From the NCBI GenBank assembly GCA_020024395.1, contig JAHHTV010000062.1, forward strand, positions 1 to 8,217: a stretch of DNA of 8,217 nt, read 5' to 3'. A program made the translations under genes and the position numbers. This DNA is from Anaerotignum sp. (GTDB taxonomy: Bacteria; Bacillota; Clostridia; Lachnospirales; Anaerotignaceae). Below, in pieces: positions 5,499-8,217 of this stretch (positions are counted from its first letter, which is position 1; each line of letters opens with the position of its first letter). The notes beneath the pieces are model-generated. The model was not told the origin of the DNA. It was given only the letters and a program-made list of their open reading frames with translations, and ran no database searches.

Positions 5499-5918
5499 AT
5501 GAATTTTTTGGATTTGGATTTGATGTTGGGAAAAAAGGGGACACAAAAACCGAAAGAATTATCCCCTTTGACACTTGCTTATGTGGGTGATGCAGTGTAT
5601 GAATTGCTTGTGAGAACGGTTGTGCTTTCTGATGGCAATGCACCTGTCAATCGTTTGCATAAAAAAGCAAGAAATATGGTCAATGCAAAAGCACAAGCGG
5701 AATTTTATCATCGCATTGCAGAAGAATTGACAGAAGAAGAAGCAGCAGTGTTTCGCAGAGGACGCAATGCAAAATCATATACCATGCCAAAAAATGCCAA
5801 TGTTATGGACTATCGTTATGCAACAGGTGTGGAAGCCATATTTGGCTATTTGTATTTGGCAGGACAGACAGAACGTGCTTTGACACTGTTTCGCAAAGGC
5901 ATGGAACAGACGGTATAA
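5499..5918 (+). CDS. mrnC: Mini-ribonuclease III (MrnC)
   Basis: Mini-RNase III matures 23S rRNA ends in Firmicutes by cutting the precursor stem. It has an RNase III catalytic domain but lacks the double-stranded RNA-binding domain. The 139-residue size fits. The catalytic helix AYVGDAVYELLVR (27-39) carries Asp31 and Glu35. The central FRRGRNAKS (86-93) and the second acidic helix GVEAIFGYLYL (110-120, Glu112) complete the site. It is tightly coupled to cysS: the start is 3 bases after the cysS stop, and its ribosome binding site AGAGGG (5487-5492) sits in the last cysS codons. Neighbouring rlmB also acts on 23S rRNA. Confidence 0.95.
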   Translation: MNFLDLDLMLGKKGTQKPKELSPLTLAYVGDAVYELLVRTVVLSDGNAPVNRLHKKARNMVNAKAQAEFYHRIAEELTEEEAAVFRRGRNAKSYTMPKNANVMDYRYATGVEAIFGYLYLAGQTERALTLFRKGMEQTV

Positions 5919-5923
5919 TCATA

Positions 5924-5953
5924 AAACAGCCGATGGAATGACATCGGCTGTTT
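5924..5953 (+). terminator. Strong hairpin between mrnC and rlmB (weak terminator or RNA processing element)
   Basis: A 12-bp perfect stem, AAACAGCCGATG (5924-5935) with CATCGGCTGTTT (5942-5953), has a GAATGA loop and starts 5 bases after the mrnC stop. Only three Ts follow, inside the stem, so it is a poor intrinsic terminator. It could lower downstream expression or stabilise or separate the mrnC and rlmB messages. Its 3' arm ends 11 bases before the rlmB ribosome binding site. Confidence 0.6.
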
Positions 5954-5978
5954 GCCATACAATGAAAAGGAGAATTTT

Positions 5979-6818
5979 ATGGAAAAACAAAAAAGACAGT
6001 GGCAAGAGAAAGAACAAAATCAAAAAAATATAAAATATAGAAACCAAAACAGAAAAAATGAACAAGAGCAAAAAGAATGGAATGAAAATCAATTAGAAGG
6101 CAGAAATGCCATATTGGAAGTATTAAGAAGTGGTAGAGATATTGAAAAAATATTTGTTGCAAAAGGCAACGTGGAAGGTACTATCAAACGGATTATTGCC
6201 ATTGCGGCTGAAAAAGGTGTTGTGATACAAGAAGTCAGTAGACAAAAATTGGACGAGCTTTCACAAACCAAAAATCATCAGGGCGTGATTGCATTGGTTT
6301 CTGCCCATGACTATGTAGAGGTAGAAGATATATTGGCAATGGCAAAAGAAAAAGGGGAAGACCCTTTTGTGTTGCTTTTGGATGGCATTACAGACCCACA
6401 TAATCTGGGTGCAATATTGCGTACTGCAGAATGTGCAGGTGTGCATGGTGTGATTATACCAAAACGCCGTTCTGTTGGATTGAATGCAACAGTGGGCAAA
6501 ACCTCCGCAGGTGCGATAGAATATATGCCTGTGGCAAGAGTGACAAATATTGTGCATACGATGGAATATTTGAAAAAAGAAGGGCTTTGGATTGCTTGTG
6601 CAGATATGAAAGGGTTAGACCATTTTGATACCAATATGGAAGGGCCTTTGGGGCTTGTCATTGGCAGCGAAGGCGATGGCGTGAGCCGTTTGGTGCGTGA
6701 AAATTGTGATTTTACAGCGGCAATTCCAATGTATGGCAAAATATCATCTTTGAATGCATCGGTTGCAGCAGGGCTTTTGATGTATGAAGTGGTACGTCAG
6801 CGTCGCTTTGGAAAATGA
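5979..6818 (+). CDS. rlmB: 23S rRNA (guanosine-2'-O-)-methyltransferase, TrmH/SpoU family
   Basis: RlmB-type enzymes use S-adenosylmethionine to 2'-O-methylate a guanosine of 23S rRNA (G2251 in E. coli). The 279-residue protein has a charged Gln/Lys/Asn/Glu-rich N-terminal stretch (1-38). An L7Ae-like substrate-binding domain follows, beginning EGRNAILEVLR (40-50). The SPOUT catalytic domain has motif 1 DGITDPHNLGAILRTAECAG (135-154; Asn142, Arg148), motif 2 LVIGSEGDGVSRL (226-238) and motif 3 IPMYGKISSLNASVAAG (249-265), which form the knotted cofactor site. The start at ATG 5979 has AAAAGGAG (5965-5972) six bases upstream; the in-frame TTG at 5952 lies in the hairpin and has none. The exact target base is inferred from family and context (Bacillus yacO position). 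The disordered N-terminus is longer than in many homologues. Confidence 0.93.
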   Translation: MEKQKRQWQEKEQNQKNIKYRNQNRKNEQEQKEWNENQLEGRNAILEVLRSGRDIEKIFVAKGNVEGTIKRIIAIAAEKGVVIQEVSRQKLDELSQTKNHQGVIALVSAHDYVEVEDILAMAKEKGEDPFVLLLDGITDPHNLGAILRTAECAGVHGVIIPKRRSVGLNATVGKTSAGAIEYMPVARVTNIVHTMEYLKKEGLWIACADMKGLDHFDTNMEGPLGLVIGSEGDGVSRLVRENCDFTAAIPMYGKISSLNASVAAGLLMYEVVRQRRFGK

Positions 6819-6909
6819 GAATATATTGGTAAATATAAAACATGACATTGCAAAATATGACAATATATGTTAGGCTGAATAGAAACCAAATAGAAGGGAG
6901 GAATAGCTA

Positions 6910-7428
6910 TTGCAAGAAGATTTTCTGCTGGTAGATGGTTACAATATCATTCATGCTTGGGAAGAACTCAAAGAGTTGGCAAGAGATGTCAGCTTGGAAA
7001 GTGCCAGACAGAAATTGATGGATATTCTTTCCAATTATAAAGGTGTCAAAAGTACCACAATTATATTGGTATTTGATGCATATTTGGTAAAAGGTAGCAT
7101 TGGTTCTGTGTCGAAATACCATAATATTTATGTGGTGTATACAAAAGAGGCAGAAACAGCAGACCATTATATCGAACGTGTTGTGACATCTTTGCCAAAA
7201 CATTATCATGTGAGAGTGGCAACGGGTGATAGCTTGGAACAGCTGATTATATATGGACAGGGGGCTGTGCGTATGAGTGCCAAAGAATTATACGAAACAG
7301 TGCATGATGTGCAAAAGGAATTGCGAAAACAATATATTGAAAACAAACCACCGAAAAACAATATGCTTTCTGACCATTTAGATGCAGAGTCATTGGCTTT
7401 TTTGGAAGCATTGCGGCGGACAAAATAA
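6910..7428 (+). CDS. rae1: Rae1/YacP, NYN-domain ribosome-associated endoribonuclease
   Basis: Rae1 (YacP) in Bacillus subtilis is an endoribonuclease that enters the ribosomal A site and cuts mRNA during translation. The 172-residue protein is a single NYN (PIN-like) domain. Acidic metal-binding candidates are Asp9 in LLVDGYNIIHAW (6-17), Asp56 in ILVFDAYLVKG (52-62), Asp85 in KEAETADHYIE (79-89) and Asp107 in VATGDS (103-108). GQGAVRMSAKEL (117-127+) is the family's characteristic C-terminal block. The start is a TTG at 6910, chosen because AAGGGAGG (6894-6901) lies eight bases upstream and the encoded QEDFLLVDGYN matches the usual N-terminus; no suitable ATG is near. A 91-base gap separates it from rlmB and shows no terminator. 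sigH begins 20 bases downstream. Confidence 0.92.
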   Translation: MQEDFLLVDGYNIIHAWEELKELARDVSLESARQKLMDILSNYKGVKSTTIILVFDAYLVKGSIGSVSKYHNIYVVYTKEAETADHYIERVVTSLPKHYHVRVATGDSLEQLIIYGQGAVRMSAKELYETVHDVQKELRKQYIENKPPKNNMLSDHLDAESLAFLEALRRTK

Positions 7429-7448
7429 AAAGAAAGCAGAGGTTTTGT

Positions 7449-8102
7449 ATGGCGTATCAGAAAATAACACAACAAGAAAACAGTCAAAAAGATGAACGAC
7501 TGGTACAAGAAGCACAAAACGGCAATCCGTTTGCAGAAGCTGAATTGCTGGATAAATACAAACCATTTGTGAAAGCAAAATCCCGTGCATATTTTTTGAT
7601 TGGTGCTGACAGCGAGGATATTATACAAGAAGGTATGATTGGTTTGTATAAAGCAATTCGAGATTATGACAAACAAAAAAATGCATCTTTTCGCAGTTTT
7701 GCAGAGCTATGTGTCAATCGACAAATGATTACTGCGATAAAAGCGGCAACCAGACAAAAACATCAACCATTGAATACATACATTTCATTGAATAAACCTG
7801 TGTTTGAAGGAGAATCTGAAGAAACGTATTTGGATTTGCTGCAAGAGGGGGCATTACTCAATCCAGAAGCATTGCTCATTGGACAGGAAAATAAAATGTT
7901 TTTGGAACATCAAATGGTCAAAACTCTAAGCAGATTTGAAAGCCATGTATTGACATTGTATTTACAAGGACGCAGTTATTTTGAAATTGCACATATGTTG
8001 AAAAAATCCGAAAAATCTATTGATAATGCATTACAAAGAGTGAAGAAAAAGTTAGAAAAATTTGTATTGGAAAAAAATCTTGACGAAATACAATCTGTAT
8101 GA
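7449..8102 (+). CDS. sigH: RNA polymerase sigma-H factor (SigH/Spo0H)
   Basis: SigH is an alternative sigma-70 family factor that in Bacillus and Clostridia drives early stationary-phase and sporulation genes. The 217-residue protein has region 2 at about 33-105, with core-binding and -10-recognition helices seen in ADSEDIIQEGMIGLYKAIRDYD (53-74) and SFRSFAELCVNRQMITAIK (80-98). A linker follows, then region 4 at about 148-206, whose helix-turn-helix spans LQGRSYFEIAHMLKKSEKSIDNALQRVKKKL (172-202). Regions 1.1 and 3 are absent, as expected. The start ATG 7449 has a modest AGAGG (7438-7442). It is the last gene of the run, 20 bases after rae1, with its own terminator. The position downstream of yacP is the conserved Firmicutes one and makes SigH the best identification. 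A resident sigH suggests, but does not prove, an endospore former. Confidence 0.95.
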   Translation: MAYQKITQQENSQKDERLVQEAQNGNPFAEAELLDKYKPFVKAKSRAYFLIGADSEDIIQEGMIGLYKAIRDYDKQKNASFRSFAELCVNRQMITAIKAATRQKHQPLNTYISLNKPVFEGESEETYLDLLQEGALLNPEALLIGQENKMFLEHQMVKTLSRFESHVLTLYLQGRSYFEIAHMLKKSEKSIDNALQRVKKKLEKFVLEKNLDEIQSV

Positions 8103-8120
8103 TATGATATTTCAGTCAAC

Positions 8121-8145
8121 GGAAGAAAGATTTTTTCTTCCTTTT
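8121..8145 (+). terminator. Rho-independent terminator after sigH
   Basis: GGAAGAAA (8121-8128) pairs with TTTCTTCC (8134-8141) around a 5-base loop and is followed by TTTT. The tract is short and directly abuts the tRNA-Thr 5' end, so some read-through into the tRNA is possible. It separates the sigH operon from the next tRNA gene. Confidence 0.72.
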
Positions 8146-8217
8146 GCTACCGTGGCTCAGTCGGTAGAGCGTCGCCTTGGTAAGGCGGAGGTCACGGGTT
8201 CAAGTCCCGTCGGTAGC
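8146..8217 (+). tRNA. tRNA-Thr(GGU), missing only its last base
   Basis: An almost complete cloverleaf: acceptor GCTACCG (8146-8152) with CGGTAGC (8211-8217), D stem GCTC/GAGC, anticodon stem TCGCC/GGCGG with loop TTGGTAA (anticodon GGT, threonine), variable AGGTC, and T stem ACGGG/CCCGT with loop TTCAAGT. The window ends at base 72, so the discriminator is cut off. No promoter of its own is visible: it starts one base after the sigH terminator tract. Confidence 0.95.

Noticed and set aside
1..8217. CRISPR array, insertion sequence, attachment site or defence cassette
   Set aside because: No regularly spaced repeats, transposase-like protein or long direct or inverted repeats seen by eye. 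Although tRNA genes lie at both ends, no integrase or duplicated tRNA 3' end is present.

Overview
The window looks like chromosomal DNA from a low-GC, probably spore-forming anaerobic Clostridia-type Firmicute. The evidence is an AT-rich composition with A-rich purine-loaded coding strands, strong AGGAGG-type ribosome binding sites, a sporulation-type sigma factor (SigH), a T-box leader and a yjdF riboswitch. The gene order cysE-cysS-mrnC-rlmB-rae1(yacP)-sigH is the classic Firmicutes 'sigH neighbourhood'. I cannot name the genus from sequence alone.

Layout. Positions 1-140 are the end of a tRNA array (3' part of tRNA-Val(UAC), then elongator tRNA-Met(CAU)), closed by a terminator at 152-180. 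A small reading frame of doubtful status (208-333, perhaps frameshifted and continuing to 389) runs into a bidirectional terminator at 378-402. A class 3-like aldehyde dehydrogenase gene lies on the minus strand (431-1804). Its promoter stands back to back with a near-consensus plus-strand promoter (1863-1891), which makes a leader RNA matching the yjdF riboswitch. The leader precedes a YjdF-family gene (2015-2422) whose C-terminal tail is out of frame. That gene overlaps ispF by an ATGA.

A long T-box leader (about 2913-3240) starts inside the end of ispF and precedes cysE. Its features (TGGA acceptor-binding bulge, probable TGC specifier, downstream cysE and cysS) point to uncharged tRNA-Cys as the effector. 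Then follow cysS, mrnC (Mini-RNase III), rlmB (23S rRNA 2'-O-methyltransferase), rae1/yacP (ribosome-associated NYN endonuclease) and sigH, all co-directional. A terminator (8121-8145) and a tRNA-Thr(GGU) cut by the window edge end the region.

Together the genes couple cysteine supply (CysE makes O-acetylserine) to cysteine charging (CysRS) under tRNA-Cys sensing. They share the operon with RNA-maturation and decay enzymes and the early-stationary-phase sigma factor; ispF supplies isoprenoid precursors by the MEP pathway. In Bacillus the corresponding stretch carries ispD before ispF and gltX between ispF and cysE. Here neither is present: yjdF stands before ispF and the T-box occupies the gltX slot.

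I see no CRISPR array, insertion sequence, prophage or defence system and no clear sign of a wholly new system. The points most worth a second look are the yjdF frame disruption, the ispF end that reads into the T-box, the divergent ALDH/yjdF control region, the small two-frame gene near 208-389, and the altered cofactor-loop residues of the aldehyde dehydrogenase.
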